Notes: generated by a model from the letters alone, not told the origin. A stretch of 64,000 bases of DNA from Chromobacterium sp. ATCC 53434 (GCF_002848345.1 NZ_CP025429.1:4278001-4342000); one strand, 5' to 3'; numbered from the stretch's first letter, positions 1 through 9,224 are shown. A program made the numbers and translations.

Positions 1-1498
1 TCACCATCGCGCCGGCGTCCGCCCACAACGGATTGAGTTCCACCTTGGCGATGTAGTCGACGCGGCGGATATTCTCGGCCGCCGACTGGCTGGGACCGCT
101 GTAGACCACCAGTTTCCAGAAGATGAAGGCCCCGCTGACGATGTGCAGCGCCATCAGCGCGCCGGCGCCGCCGCAGGCCAGCCGCAGCACGGCGGTGCGG
201 GTCGGCAGCCGCCAGGTCGGCGCCGGCCCCAGCGTGCACACCGTCACCAGCATCGCCAGGAAGGGCAGATACCACAATGGGAACTCGAACATGCTGTGGA
301 TCAGGATCATCATCGCGATCGCCAGCAGCAGCAGGTTTTCCGGGCTCTGCCGCCCGCGGCCGAAGAAGGGCAGCAAACAGACCAGCAGCCCCGCCACCGC
401 GAGCAGCGCGCCGCTGAGGCCGGTCTCGGCCAATAGCTGGAAGATCAGATTGTGGCTCTGGGTGAACAACACCCCTTCCGGATACTTCGGCAGGCCGCCG
501 TAGGCCTCCAGCCATACCGACTGCGCCGGGTAGCGCGCCAGGCCGACGCCGAACCACGGATGCTCGCCGAACACCATCCAGGCCTTGGTCCACTCGATGC
601 GGCGCCGCGCGCCGAAGCCGGCGTCCAGCATCCGCTCAGAACCGCTCTGCGCGTGTATCGGCAGGCCCAGCCGGTTCAGCGCCCAGACGATCTCTTCATT
701 GAACAGCTGCACCAGCGCCAGCACGATCATCGCCGCGATCAGCGCCCGCAGCATCCGCAGCAGCGTCTCGTCCCCGCCGCCGCGCCGCTGCCAGAACCAG
801 GCCAGCAGGCACAGGCCCAGGCCATAGGCCAGCGGCAGCCGCGCGCCGGACCAGGTGAGGAACAACAGCTGGAACAGCACCAGCGCCGCGCAGAAGCCGG
901 CGCGCAGCCGGCCGCGGCCGTACAGATAGCACGAGGCCACCACGCTCCAGCTCAAATACTGCGCGTATTGATTGCGCTGGCCGACATTGCCCATCACCTC
1001 GGTCGGCGCCAGCGCGTTGAACATCACCAGCCCCTCGCAGCGGCGCGCCAGGTCCAGCAGCTGTATGCCGCCCAACACGATCTGCAGGCAGCTGCCCAGG
1101 ATCAGGCAGGACGCCAGTATCTCGCAGACGCGTGTCAGATCCGGCCGGACGCGGTTGGCCAGAAACATGGCCAGCAGCAGCATCACCGCCAGACTGGCGA
1201 TGCCGAGAATGGCCGGCTGGTAATTCCGCAGCAGCAAGCCATTGCTCAGCGACAGCAGCATCAGCAGCGCGGCCAGCGCCGGCGCCGAGGCGGACAGCCG
1301 CACCGCGCCGCCGCCGCGGATCGCGAACAGACCGCCTACGCCGACCGCCAGCACCACGAAGGCATTGGTCCACCAGTCCTGCAGCGGCGTGAAGCGCAGG
1401 CAATTGAGAAAGGGAAAGACGAAACAGCAGCAAAAAAAGACGTATAGCGGGAAATCATTTAGGCCGGCCTTGCCGGCCGGCTGGGTTTGACTGTCCAT
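1..1498 (-). CDS. O-antigen ligase family membrane protein, probable pilin O-oligosaccharyltransferase (C-terminus cut by window edge)
   Basis: The reading frame opens with ATG at 1498 and is still open at base 2, so at least 499 residues are present and the end lies outside the window. It is a hydrophobic polytopic protein with many predicted membrane helices. A Wzy_C-type periplasmic-loop signature is visible around His349 (QSHNLIFQLLAETGL), followed by HSMFEFPLWYLPFL, a pattern shared by WaaL/PglL ligases. Proteins of this family transfer lipid-linked glycans to lipid A or, in PglL/TfpO types, to pilin. Its position directly downstream of two type IV pilin genes on the same strand favours pilin glycosylation. 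Substrate is inferred from context only; an ordinary O-antigen ligase is the alternative. Confidence 0.75.
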   Translation of the reverse strand, partial: MDSQTQPAGKAGLNDFPLYVFFCCCFVFPFLNCLRFTPLQDWWTNAFVVLAVGVGGLFAIRGGGAVRLSASAPALAALLMLLSLSNGLLLRNYQPAILGIASLAVMLLLAMFLANRVRPDLTRVCEILASCLILGSCLQIVLGGIQLLDLARRCEGLVMFNALAPTEVMGNVGQRNQYAQYLSWSVVASCYLYGRGRLRAGFCAALVLFQLLFLTWSGARLPLAYGLGLCLLAWFWQRRGGGDETLLRMLRALIAAMIVLALVQLFNEEIVWALNRLGLPIHAQSGSERMLDAGFGARRRIEWTKAWMVFGEHPWFGVGLARYPAQSVWLEAYGGLPKYPEGVLFTQSHNLIFQLLAETGLSGALLAVAGLLVCLLPFFGRGRQSPENLLLLAIAMMILIHSMFEFPLWYLPFLAMLVTVCTLGPAPTWRLPTRTAVLRLACGGAGALMALHIVSGAFIFWKLVVYSGPSQSAAENIRRVDYIAKVELNPLWADAGAMV

Positions 1499-1564
1499 CT
1501 GCGCCATCCGCGATCGAATGGGGTGATTATACCCATGCGCCCGTCAAGCGGCGCGCGCCGGGGC

Positions 1565-2041
1565 CTACTGCCTGCAGGCGGTCGGCACCCAGTTGGCCTG
1601 CAACTGCGAGCCGGCGGCGATCGCCGTGGTGCCGGAACCGGTATAGGTGCAGGACCACGTCATCGTGCCGGACCCCGGCGTCGGCACCAGGTCCAGCAAT
1701 CCGCCGCTGGATACCGTGCTGTTGTAGGTGATCTGGATCACGCCGCTGGCCAGCACCGCCACCTGGCTGACGGCGTTGCCGGTGATAGACGCCGCGCTGG
1801 CCAGGCCGTAGGAGGTGTTGTACGGCGAAGTCCCGGTGCTGGCGTAGGCGTTCTTGCTCGAGTAGTACTCGCCGATGGCGGTCTTGGCGGCGTCGGCCAG
1901 CGCCAGGCCCTCGGTGACCCGCGCCCGCCTGACGTAGTCCTGATAGACCGGAATCGCCAGCGCGGCCAATATGCCGACGATGGCGACGACTATCATCAGT
2001 TCGATCAGGGTAAAGCCTCGTTGCTCGATTCTGCTCTGCAT
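1565..2041 (-). CDS. Type IV pilin (PilA/PilE family), copy 1
   Basis: A 158-residue prepilin. It has a short basic leader ending in Gly, then [22 protein letters not shown], with the type III prepilin cleavage site before Phe and Glu at +5 of the mature protein. The hydrophobic N-terminal helix serves both as membrane anchor and as polymerisation helix. Two cysteines near the C-terminus (SCTYTG and TACRQ) can form the usual disulfide loop. It starts at ATG 2041 with GGGAG about 8 bases upstream. It is a close paralogue of the pilin at 2140-2616 and is separated from it by a hairpin terminator, so the two are probably transcribed partly independently. Whether this copy is a major or minor subunit cannot be told. 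Confidence 0.93.
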   Translation of the reverse strand: MQSRIEQRGFTLIELMIVVAIVGILAALAIPVYQDYVRRARVTEGLALADAAKTAIGEYYSSKNAYASTGTSPYNTSYGLASAASITGNAVSQVAVLASGVIQITYNSTVSSGGLLDLVPTPGSGTMTWSCTYTGSGTTAIAAGSQLQANWVPTACRQ

Positions 2042-2087
2042 GTGCGCGCTCCCGTCGTAGTCTCCGGATGACGGCGGCCGGCGCCGG

Positions 2088-2116
2088 AAAAGCGAGAGGC
2101 ACCGCAGTGCCTCTCG
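2088..2116 (-). terminator. Intrinsic terminator between the two pilin genes
   Basis: Read on the minus strand there is a 10-bp perfect stem (CGAGAGGCAC with GTGCCTCTCG, loop of 4) followed by CTTTTCC, just past the stop codon of the upstream pilin. It would end most transcripts after the 2140-2616 pilin. Confidence 0.75.
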
Positions 2117-2139
2117 TCGCGCCGGCCGTCAATCCATGC

Positions 2140-2616
2140 TTACTGACGGCAGCTGGTCGGCACCCAGTTGGCCAGCAGCTGCGAACCGGCGGCGATCGCG
2201 GTGGCGCCGGAGCCGGTATAGGTGCAGGCCCAGGTCACCGAGCCGGAAGTGATGGCGGGCACCAGGTCGAGCAAGGCCCCGCTGGACACCGTGCTGTTGT
2301 AGGTGATCTGGATCACGCCGCTGGCCAGCACCGCCACCTGACTGACCGAGTTGCCGGTGATCGACGCCGCGCCGGCCAGGCCGTAGGAGGTGTTGTACGG
2401 CGAGGTGCCGGTGGTGGAGAAGGCGTTGTTGGACGAGTAGTACTCGGTGACGGCGGTTTTGGCCGCGTCGGCCAGCGCCAGACCTTCCGTCACCCGCGCC
2501 CGCTTGGTGTAGTCCTGATAGGCCGGAATGGCGATGGCGGCCAGAATGCCGACGATGGCCACCACGATCATCAGCTCGATCAGGGTGAAGCCCTGCTGAA
2601 TCTGTCTTGTCTTCAT
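2140..2616 (-). CDS. Type IV pilin (PilA/PilE family), copy 2
   Basis: A 158-residue prepilin starting [16 protein letters not shown]. The ATG at 2616 is chosen because GGGAG lies six bases upstream and because it gives a normal short leader; an upstream in-frame start at 2637 would add seven residues before it. Cleavage is expected between Gly and Phe, with Glu5 in the mature form. The C-terminal cysteine pair (ACTYTG and TSCRQ) is conserved. The sequence is nearly co-linear with the pilin at 1565-2041. Differences concentrate in the alpha-beta loop (AFSTTGTSP versus AYASTGTSP) and around TSGSVTWA. It is the promoter-proximal copy and has its own terminator, so it is the better candidate for the major subunit. 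Confidence 0.94.
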   Translation of the reverse strand: MKTRQIQQGFTLIELMIVVAIVGILAAIAIPAYQDYTKRARVTEGLALADAAKTAVTEYYSSNNAFSTTGTSPYNTSYGLAGAASITGNSVSQVAVLASGVIQITYNSTVSSGALLDLVPAITSGSVTWACTYTGSGATAIAAGSQLLANWVPTSCRQ

Positions 2617-2908
2617 GTTGAACTCCCGGGTTGCCAAGCTTTAGCCAAATTCGGATCGGACCGCCGGCCGATGCCGGAACGCCTCTCCGCCTCTTCCCTT
2701 ACATGCGCGCAAGCCGGGCCGGAGGGCCCGCGATTGTTGTGGTTGGATACAGAGCAGGAAACATGCCAGCCGGCTGCAAGCGGCTTTGCCGCGGCGATGA
2801 CGACGACTAACCTGCCGCCGATCGGCACAAGTTGACGTTTTTCGTCACATCGAAGCGGCGGCGCCGGCTGTGCTAGCATCGACCATCCCCATTTCAGGAG
2901 CCCACCGC

Positions 2909-4258
2909 ATGAGCAACCAAGCCTGGCTGGAGCGCAGCTTCGCCGCCGTCTGGCATCCTTGCACCCAGATGAAACGCCACGAGCGGCTGCCCATCGTTCC
3001 GATCGCCTCCGCCGACGGCGTCTGGCTCAGCGACTTCGACGGCAAGCGCTATCTGGACGGCGTCAGCTCATGGTGGGTCAATCTGTTCGGCCACGGCCAT
3101 CCGCGCATCAAGGCGGCGATACGCCAGCAGCTGGACAGCCTCGAGCACGTGATGCTGGCCGGCTTCACGCACCGGCCGGTGGTGGAGCTGTCCGAGCGGC
3201 TGGCCGCGCTGTCCGGCCTCGGCCACGCCTTCTACGGCTCGGACGGCGCCAGCGCCACCGAGATCGCGCTGAAGATGAGTTTCCACTACTGGAAGAACGT
3301 CGGCCGACCGCAAAAAACCCGCTTCGTCAGTCTGGAGAACAGTTATCACGGCGAAACCGTGGGCGCGCTGGCGGTCACCGACGTGCCGCTGTTCTCGTCG
3401 ACCTACGCCGAGCTGTTGAAGCCGGCGCTGCGGACGCCGTCGCCGGACGCACGCCAGGCCGCCGACGGCGAGACCGCCGCCGACGTCGCGCTGCGCGCCG
3501 CCCGCTCGCTGGAAAACCTGCTGGCCAAGCGCGGCGACGAAATCGCCGCCGTCATCGTCGAACCGCTGGTGCAGGGCGCGGCCGGCATGGCGATGTACGA
3601 CCCGGTCTATCTGAGCGAGCTGCGGCGGCTGTGCGACCAATACCAGGTGCACTTGATCGCCGACGAGATCGCCGTCGGCTTCGGCCGCAGCGGCAGCTTC
3701 TTCGCCTGCCAGCAGGCCGGGATCACACCGGACTTCCTGTGCCTGTCCAAGGGCATCACCGGCGGCTTCCTGCCGCTGTCCTGCGTGCTGACCCGCGACG
3801 AGATCTACCAGGCCTTCTATCACGACGAGGTCGCGCGCGGCTTTCTGCACTCGCACAGCTATACCGGCAACGCGCTGGCCTGCGCGGCCGCGCTGGCGGT
3901 GCTGGACATCTTCGAGGACGAGCGGGTGCTGGAGCGCAACCGCGCCAAGGCCGCGGAATTCACCGCCAGGATGGCGCCGCTGGCCTCGCGGCCGGAAATC
4001 CGCCATTTCCGCCATTGCGGCATGATCTGGGCATTCGACGTCGACACTTCGCGGTCGGACTTTGCATTGGCTTTTTTTTCGGCCATGCTGAAACGCGGAT
4101 GCCTGTTGCGACCGATAGGAAAAACGGTCTACTTCATGCCGCCGTATACGCTGAACAACGAAGAGATGGACTGGCTGGTGGAGGCCAGCTGCGCCGCGCT
4201 GGACGAAGTGCTGTCCGGCGCCGGGGATATCGGACACGATCCCGCCGCGCTGCCCTGA
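2909..4258 (+). CDS. bioA: Adenosylmethionine--8-amino-7-oxononanoate aminotransferase
   Basis: This PLP-dependent class III aminotransferase converts 8-amino-7-oxononanoate to 7,8-diaminononanoate with S-adenosylmethionine as amino donor, in biotin synthesis. The 449-residue product begins at ATG 2909, seven bases after CAGGAG. It shows HPCTQMK near the N-terminus, YLDGVSSWWVN, the PLP aspartate in LIADEIAVGFGRSG and the Schiff-base lysine at about residue 281 in CLSKGITGG, all typical of BioA. Other bio genes are not adjacent; the flanking genes are pilins (divergent) and the PilZ-like gene. The start four codons into an upstream extension at 2870 is disfavoured because it would place the ribosome site inside the gene. 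Confidence 0.95.
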   Translation: MSNQAWLERSFAAVWHPCTQMKRHERLPIVPIASADGVWLSDFDGKRYLDGVSSWWVNLFGHGHPRIKAAIRQQLDSLEHVMLAGFTHRPVVELSERLAALSGLGHAFYGSDGASATEIALKMSFHYWKNVGRPQKTRFVSLENSYHGETVGALAVTDVPLFSSTYAELLKPALRTPSPDARQAADGETAADVALRAARSLENLLAKRGDEIAAVIVEPLVQGAAGMAMYDPVYLSELRRLCDQYQVHLIADEIAVGFGRSGSFFACQQAGITPDFLCLSKGITGGFLPLSCVLTRDEIYQAFYHDEVARGFLHSHSYTGNALACAAALAVLDIFEDERVLERNRAKAAEFTARMAPLASRPEIRHFRHCGMIWAFDVDTSRSDFALAFFSAMLKRGCLLRPIGKTVYFMPPYTLNNEEMDWLVEASCAALDEVLSGAGDIGHDPAALP

Positions 4259-4298
4259 AACGGCCGCGACCGCCCGCCCCCGACGGAGCCTTGTCCAG

Positions 4299-5828
4299 AT
4301 GCTGTCACTCGCCTTGCCGAAAAAGGATATGGACCCGCAACTCGTCGATACCCAACCCGCCAGCGTGGCCGCCTGGCTGGAACGCCTGCCCTACGCCGAC
4401 CTTCCGGAATGCGGCAGGCTGCTCGGCCAGGGGCTGTACCACCTCGGCCGCACTCCGCTCGACCCGATGCAGCGCTACAAGCTGCTGAAGCTCTATCTGA
4501 AGGCGCTGGACCGCTACTATCCTCTGCTGGAGGGCGAAACCCAGCACAGCGACATCCTGTCCTCGCCGAAAACCCGGCTGCTGGCGATGCTGGGCGTCAA
4601 GCTGTTCGCCAATCTGTTCGTCGCCTTCAAGCAGACGCTGAACGAGAAGCTCGCCCGCAACGCGCTGCTCGATCGCGACCAACCCAAGATAGAGCTGCTG
4701 CTGTACACGATGCTGGCGGCGCGCCAATACCTGAACATCAGCCAGCAATACTACTGCCCGCTGCCCGACGGCTTCTGGCTCGACTGCCACCAGCTGCACG
4801 CGCTGGCCCTGAGCCGGGGCTGGCAGGACAAGGCGCTGGCCGGCGACGACGCGCTGGCCGTGATCTACCGCCAGATCCTGCTGCTGGGCCTGACCGCCGC
4901 CAACCGCCTGTCCAACGCCGAGCTGCAACTGACGCGTCGGCTGGTCTACGAACTGGCCGGCCAGATCTCGCTGCGGCCGGTGGCCGGCTTGCCCGACGGC
5001 CTTCACGGCTACCTGCTCGATCCGCAGGAGGACAGTCCGCCGCGCTATCTGCGCATCACCCCCGGCTCGCTGGATGCCGATTGCAGCCTGCTGGATCTGT
5101 CCGCCGCGCTGGACTCGCTGCGCCGCAGCCTGGAACAGCTGCAGAAAACGGCCGGCAGCGTCCCTTCGACGCAGGCCAACGACGAGGCGCAGCTATTGGC
5201 CGGCCTGGTGGAGGAATGGCAAAAGCCGCGCCGCCGCAGGCACAATCGCGAAAACGCCCGCGCGATGGCGGAGGTGAGCGCCGGCGTGGCGCCGATCTGG
5301 TACCGAGTCAACGAAGGCAGCTGGCAGCTGCCCGGCGCCGAAGCCGAGGAAAACATTCCGCTGCGCCCGCCGCCGCCGTCCTGTCTGTTGCTGATCGTCA
5401 ACCACAGCGAATCCGGCTACCTGCTGCGCGGCCTGCCGCGCGACCAGTCGCTGCGCGCCGGCGAGATCCTGCTGGTCAATCCGCCCGACCGGCCGGAGGA
5501 CGCCCAGTTGTGCGCGGTGCGCTGGGTGCTGATGCAGCCGACCGGCAAGGAAGTGGAGTGCGGCGTCGAGATTCTCGGCGTCCAGCCGCAGCCGGTGCTG
5601 GCGATGCCCAGCATCACCCACAGCGGCGACAGCTTCCAGCGCGGCCTGTGGCTGCCGGCCCAATACGGAAAACCGGACTTGTTGCTGCTTCCCGGCAGGC
5701 CGTTCAGCCAGTTGCGCGAGTTCCGCCTGCTCGACCCCGGCGGCGAGCGACTGGTGCGCGTATCCAAGCTGCATCAGCAATCGCCGCATTTTCAGCTGAT
5801 GGAGTACCGGCTCAGCGAGGATTTCTGA
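4299..5828 (+). CDS. Conserved protein with a probable C-terminal PilZ-like domain
   Basis: A 509-residue, Leu-rich, soluble protein of unclear function. The first 300 residues look all-helical with no membrane segment. The C-terminal part carries two spaced signatures of a c-di-GMP-binding PilZ domain: an arginine cluster of RxxxR form (PRRRRHNREN, residues about 309-318) and, about 50 residues later, NHSESG (about 368-373), which matches [D/N]xSxxG. That spacing is somewhat longer than in YcgR. It may be a c-di-GMP receptor, which fits a genome with type IV pili and the GGDEF protein at 31 kb. The PilZ assignment is an inference from motifs. ATG 4299 has GGAG about ten bases upstream; an internal ATG at 4329 lacks proper spacing. 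Confidence 0.6.
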   Translation: MLSLALPKKDMDPQLVDTQPASVAAWLERLPYADLPECGRLLGQGLYHLGRTPLDPMQRYKLLKLYLKALDRYYPLLEGETQHSDILSSPKTRLLAMLGVKLFANLFVAFKQTLNEKLARNALLDRDQPKIELLLYTMLAARQYLNISQQYYCPLPDGFWLDCHQLHALALSRGWQDKALAGDDALAVIYRQILLLGLTAANRLSNAELQLTRRLVYELAGQISLRPVAGLPDGLHGYLLDPQEDSPPRYLRITPGSLDADCSLLDLSAALDSLRRSLEQLQKTAGSVPSTQANDEAQLLAGLVEEWQKPRRRRHNRENARAMAEVSAGVAPIWYRVNEGSWQLPGAEAEENIPLRPPPPSCLLLIVNHSESGYLLRGLPRDQSLRAGEILLVNPPDRPEDAQLCAVRWVLMQPTGKEVECGVEILGVQPQPVLAMPSITHSGDSFQRGLWLPAQYGKPDLLLLPGRPFSQLREFRLLDPGGERLVRVSKLHQQSPHFQLMEYRLSEDF

Positions 5829-5846
5829 GCCAGGCGGGACCGCGGC

Positions 5847-5875
5847 GTTTTCGGGTAAACTGACCTCTCTATAAT
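5847..5875 (+). promoter_or_regulatory. Probable sigma-70 promoter of proB
   Basis: A perfect TATAAT at 5870-5875 sits 27 bases before the proB ATG. The -35 region (GTTTTC or TTTTCG, 16-17 bases upstream) is weak, so only the -10 is convincing. Confidence 0.5.
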
Positions 5876-5902
5876 CATTTGCTTTCATAGCGAGGTCCGT
5901 TG

Positions 5903-7021
5903 ATGCAATCGGTGATTCACGCTTCCGACCGTATCGTGGTCAAAGTCGGTTCCAGTCTGGTTACCAACGACGGCAAGGGCCTGGATCTGGCCGCGCTGGC
6001 GCGTTGGGCCGCCGAAATCGCGGAATTGAAGCGGCTGGGCAAGCAGGTGGTGCTGGTTTCCAGCGGCGCCATCGCCGAAGGCTGCCAGCGCCTGGGCTGG
6101 GCCGTGCGGCCAAAGGGCGTGCACGAATTGCAGGCCGCCGCCGCCGTCGGCCAGATGGGCTTGTGCCAGGCCTACGAAACCGCGTTCCGCGCCTATGGCC
6201 TGCAGACCGCCCAGGTCCTGCTGACCCACGAGGACCTGGCCGACCGCACCCGCTACCTGAACGCCCGCACCACGCTGACCGGCCTGCTCAACCTCAATGT
6301 CGTGCCCATCATCAACGAGAACGACACCGTGGTCACCAGCGAGATCCGCTTCGGCGACAACGACACGCTGGGCGCGCTGGTCACCAACCTGATCGAGGCC
6401 GACGCGCTGGTGATCCTGACCGACCAGCAAGGCCTCTTCAGCGCCGACCCGCGCCGATACCCGGACGCCGAATTCATCCGCCAGGCCGAGGCCGGCGATC
6501 CGCGGCTGGAGGAGATGGCCGGCGGCGCCGGCTCCAGCGTCGGCACCGGCGGCATGATCACCAAGATACTGGCCGCCAAGCGCGCCGCCCGCAGCGGCGC
6601 CGCCACCGTCATCGCCTGCGGCCGCGAGGCGAACGTGTTGTCGCGGCTGGCCGACGGCGAGGCGATAGGCACCCAGCTGACCGCCGCCACCAACCGCATG
6701 GCCGCCCGCAAGCAGTGGCTGGCCGATCATCTGAAGCTGTCCGGCCGCCTGCTGCTGGACGACGGCGCCGCGCTGGCGATACGCGAGCGCGGCACCAGCC
6801 TGCTGCCGGTCGGCGTCAGCGCCGTCGAGGGCGACTTCCTGCGCGGCGAGGCGGTGGCCTGCATCGACGGCGCCGGCCTCGAAGTGGCCCGCGGCCTGAT
6901 CAACTACAGCTCGGACGAGGCGCGGCAGATCCTGCGCAAGAGCTCGCGCGAGATCGAGGCCGCGCTCGGCTACATCGTCGAGCCGGAGCTGATACACCGC
7001 GACAATATGGTGGCGCTGTAG
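5903..7021 (+). CDS. proB: Glutamate 5-kinase
   Basis: ProB phosphorylates L-glutamate to gamma-glutamyl phosphate, the first and feedback-regulated step of proline synthesis, in the cytoplasm. The 372-residue product has the amino-acid-kinase N-terminus [13 protein letters not shown], the glutamate/ATP region NENDTV and [11 protein letters not shown], and GVGTGGM-like [12 protein letters not shown]-terminal PUA domain (about 280-360) completes the long bacterial form. The start is ATG 5903, preceded by GAGG; a TTG directly before it is the only in-frame alternative. proA is not adjacent, and a hairpin terminator follows, so the gene is probably monocistronic. Confidence 0.97.
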   Translation: MQSVIHASDRIVVKVGSSLVTNDGKGLDLAALARWAAEIAELKRLGKQVVLVSSGAIAEGCQRLGWAVRPKGVHELQAAAAVGQMGLCQAYETAFRAYGLQTAQVLLTHEDLADRTRYLNARTTLTGLLNLNVVPIINENDTVVTSEIRFGDNDTLGALVTNLIEADALVILTDQQGLFSADPRRYPDAEFIRQAEAGDPRLEEMAGGAGSSVGTGGMITKILAAKRAARSGAATVIACGREANVLSRLADGEAIGTQLTAATNRMAARKQWLADHLKLSGRLLLDDGAALAIRERGTSLLPVGVSAVEGDFLRGEAVACIDGAGLEVARGLINYSSDEARQILRKSSREIEAALGYIVEPELIHRDNMVAL

Positions 7022-7051
7022 CCGCGCCGGCTGCGGCGAACGCCCGACCCG

Positions 7052-7078
7052 CCCCTGCCCCGCAGGGGTTTGCTTTTT
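7052..7078 (+). terminator. Intrinsic terminator of proB
   Basis: CCCCTG and CAGGGG pair around a CCCCG loop and are followed by TTTGCTTTTT, 30 bases past the proB stop. Confidence 0.8.
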
Positions 7079-7109
7079 GCATCATCGAAAACGAGAAGGA
7101 CTTTCCGTC

Positions 7110-8183
7110 ATGAACAAGATCGCCCTGGCCGCCTTGCTGGCCGCGGCCTGCGGTCCGGCCGCGGCCAAAGACGTGCTGCACCTGTACAACTGGAACAACG
7201 CGTTGTCGCCGGACACCGCCAAGCGCTTCGAACAGTCCTGCCGCTGCCAGCTGGTGCAGGACTACTACGGCGACAACGAGGAAATGCTGGCCAAGCTGGC
7301 CGCCGGCGCCAAGGGCTACGACATGGTGTTCCCGACCGCCTTCGCGGTGAACACGCTGCTGAAGCAGGGCAAGCTGCAACCGCTGGACAAGGGCCGGCTG
7401 CCGAACTGGAAGAATCTGAACCCCGACTACCTGGCGCTCAACCAGCCGTTCGATCCGGGCAACCGCTACGCCGCGCCGACCGTGGTGTCGCTGACGCTGA
7501 TAGGCTACAACGCCACCCAGCTGAAGAAGGCCGGCGTCGACGGCAAGGCCGGCAGCTGGGCGCTGATCTTCGATCCGGCGGTGCTCGCCAAGATCAAGGG
7601 CAAGGTGACGGTGCTGGACAGCCAGCGCGAACTGATGGCCGCCGCGCTGATGTATCTGGGCCGCGACGCCAACTCGACCCAGCCGGCCGACTGGAAGGCG
7701 GCGGCCGACGCGATCCGCCAGGCCAGGCCGTACTGGGCGGCGTTCAACAACCAGAGCTACATCAAGGAACTGACCGTCGGCAATATCTGGGTGGCGCTGG
7801 GCTATTCCAACGACCTCTACCAGGCGCAGCAGGACGCGAAGAACGCCAGGCGGCCGTTCGAGCTGGCCTACCGGCCGCAAAAGGAGGGCAATGTGCTGGC
7901 CATAGACAATATGACGATCTTGAAGGACGCGCCGCGCCCGGATCTGGCGCACAAGTTCATAGACTTCATGCTGGACGGCAAGAACGCCGCCGAGATATCG
8001 AACCAGATCGGCGCGACCAATCCGGTCAAGGCGGCCGAGGCCTTCTTCAAGCCGCAGATCAAGGCCAATCCGGTGATCATGCTGGACCCGGCCGGCGGCA
8101 AATACGTCGCGCTGAAGGATCTGGACATCCAGTCGCGCCGCGAGCTGAACCGTCTGTGGTCGCAGGTGAAGATAGGACGCTGA
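7110..8183 (+). CDS. Periplasmic polyamine-type ABC transporter substrate-binding protein (PotF/PotD family)
   Basis: A 357-residue exported binding protein. A signal peptide (MNKIALAALLAAACGPAAAK) is followed by VLHLYNWNNALSPDT, the PotD/PotF signature at the start of the mature protein. DNEEMLAKL and KGYDMVFPTAFAV follow, as in spermidine/putrescine binding proteins. ATG 7110 has AAGGA nine bases upstream. No permease or ATPase gene is next to it, so it is an orphan binding component that must serve a transporter encoded elsewhere or act as a sensor partner. The exact ligand (putrescine, spermidine or another amine) cannot be told from sequence alone. Confidence 0.88.
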   Translation: MNKIALAALLAAACGPAAAKDVLHLYNWNNALSPDTAKRFEQSCRCQLVQDYYGDNEEMLAKLAAGAKGYDMVFPTAFAVNTLLKQGKLQPLDKGRLPNWKNLNPDYLALNQPFDPGNRYAAPTVVSLTLIGYNATQLKKAGVDGKAGSWALIFDPAVLAKIKGKVTVLDSQRELMAAALMYLGRDANSTQPADWKAAADAIRQARPYWAAFNNQSYIKELTVGNIWVALGYSNDLYQAQQDAKNARRPFELAYRPQKEGNVLAIDNMTILKDAPRPDLAHKFIDFMLDGKNAAEISNQIGATNPVKAAEAFFKPQIKANPVIMLDPAGGKYVALKDLDIQSRRELNRLWSQVKIGR

Positions 8184-8198
8184 GCGTCCGCGCCATCC

Positions 8199-8226
8199 AA
8201 AACGCCGGCCTCGGGCCGGCGTTTTC
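8199..8226. terminator. Bidirectional terminator between convergent genes
   Basis: AAACGCCGGCC and GGCCGGCGTTTT form a stem with a TCG-type loop and A/T runs on both sides. It lies at the junction of the plus-strand binding protein and the minus-strand nucleotidyltransferase gene. Confidence 0.8.
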
Positions 8227-8815
8227 ATTCGTCGACGACGGTCACCCGCGGCCAGCGCTCGCGGTAGCGCTTCTGCGCCACCCGCTGCCGGTAGACGTCG
8301 GCGCTGGCCCTGGCCGGATTGCGCCGGATCGTCATGCCGAACAAATCGTCCAGGCCATGGGGCGCGATCACCCACAAGCTGTCGTCGGCGTTCAGCGCGA
8401 CGCCGACCGAGGTCGCGTACTCCGGCCATGTCGCCACCGCCGCCTCCAGCGACGGCAGCGGCTCGACCGCGTAGCCGAAGTGGCCGGCGAACCACAGATG
8501 CACGGCCGCCTGGTTCGTCACCTCCCAGGGCAGGTCCGGCGCCTCGGACGCCAGTCGGCGCTGCAGCGCCGCCTCGCGATCCGGCGACAGGTCCTCGGCG
8601 TCGAAGTACACCAGATCGATGTCGGACAAGGCCGACGGCGTGGACACGAAGCCATGCAAGACATCCCACACCAGGCTGCGCACCGCGCCAGCGCCTATGC
8701 ACCAGTCGGCCAAGCCCAGCCCCCGGGCGGCGCGCAGGGCCCGCATCAGCCACGGCGCGTCGCGGACCAGCGCCTCCAGCCGCCCGGCGTCGGACAGCGA
8801 CGGCCTAGTCGGCAT
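8225..8815 (-). CDS. Nucleotidyltransferase family protein (DUF925 type)
   Basis: A 196-residue cytoplasmic protein of the DUF925/YkkB-like nucleotidyltransferase family. GAGAVRSLVWD is followed by SDIDLVYFD, the D-x-D metal site of the pol-beta superfamily, and then by HLWFAGHFGY, typical of this family. Near the C-terminus FGMTIRRNPARAS and YRQRVAQKRYRERWP fit the same family. No biochemical role is established for these proteins that I can name. It overlaps by 11 bases the upstream small membrane protein gene (8805-9224), so the two are probably co-transcribed. Confidence 0.8.
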   Translation of the reverse strand: MPTRPSLSDAGRLEALVRDAPWLMRALRAARGLGLADWCIGAGAVRSLVWDVLHGFVSTPSALSDIDLVYFDAEDLSPDREAALQRRLASEAPDLPWEVTNQAAVHLWFAGHFGYAVEPLPSLEAAVATWPEYATSVGVALNADDSLWVIAPHGLDDLFGMTIRRNPARASADVYRQRVAQKRYRERWPRVTVVDE

Positions 8816-9224
8816 CGTGGCGGCGCTGCGCCGCCTCCTCGCGGCGGAACTCCACCGCGCGCATGATCGCGTAGGTCAGCATCGCGCACAGGAAGAACAG
8901 CAGCACCACCCAGGCGATGGACATCAGCGTGCTGATGAAGGCCTGGAACAGCTCCAGCATCCAGCGCTCGCCGCTCAGCGGCAGCTGGGTGCTGCCCTTG
9001 CCCGGCGCCGGCGGCAGATACTGCTGCAGCGACCACTGGCGCACGCCGCCGGAAATGCCGCTGACGACGATGGCGAAAAACACGTATTTGCGCCAGGCCT
9101 CGGCCAGATCCTGTCCCAGCGTGCGGCCGAGTATCTTGGCGACGGCCGGGTCGAAAAAGCGGGCCGCGGCGACGGCGGTGGCGATCACCAGGATCAGGAT
9201 GGTGGTGAACAACACATAGAACAT
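8805..9224 (-). CDS. Small membrane protein of unknown function
   Basis: A 139-residue protein I do not recognise as a named family. It has a hydrophobic N-terminal helix (residues about 3-22), a second moderately hydrophobic stretch around 47-60 and a third long one around 98-122, ending in a charged tail (FRREEAAQRRHDAD). The pattern suggests two or three membrane spans. It is translationally overlapped with the downstream nucleotidyltransferase gene. The ruvB gene lies upstream on the same strand, about 100 bases away. Confidence 0.65.
   Translation of the reverse strand: MFYVLFTTILILVIATAVAAARFFDPAVAKILGRTLGQDLAEAWRKYVFFAIVVSGISGGVRQWSLQQYLPPAPGKGSTQLPLSGERWMLELFQAFISTLMSIAWVVLLFFLCAMLTYAIMRAVEFRREEAAQRRHDAD

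Noticed and set aside
452..1447. Long plus-strand open frame rich in Gln, Arg, His and Ala opposite the membrane ligase gene
   Set aside because: Composition is typical of the antisense frame of GC-rich DNA, and the minus strand holds a coherent polytopic membrane protein with family motifs.
2617..2660. TTGGCTAAAGCTTGGCA on the minus strand as a sigma-54 promoter for the pilin at 2140-2616
   Set aside because: GG and GC have the right spacing but several consensus bases are wrong, and the start point would fall inside or after the ribosome site, so it cannot serve that gene.
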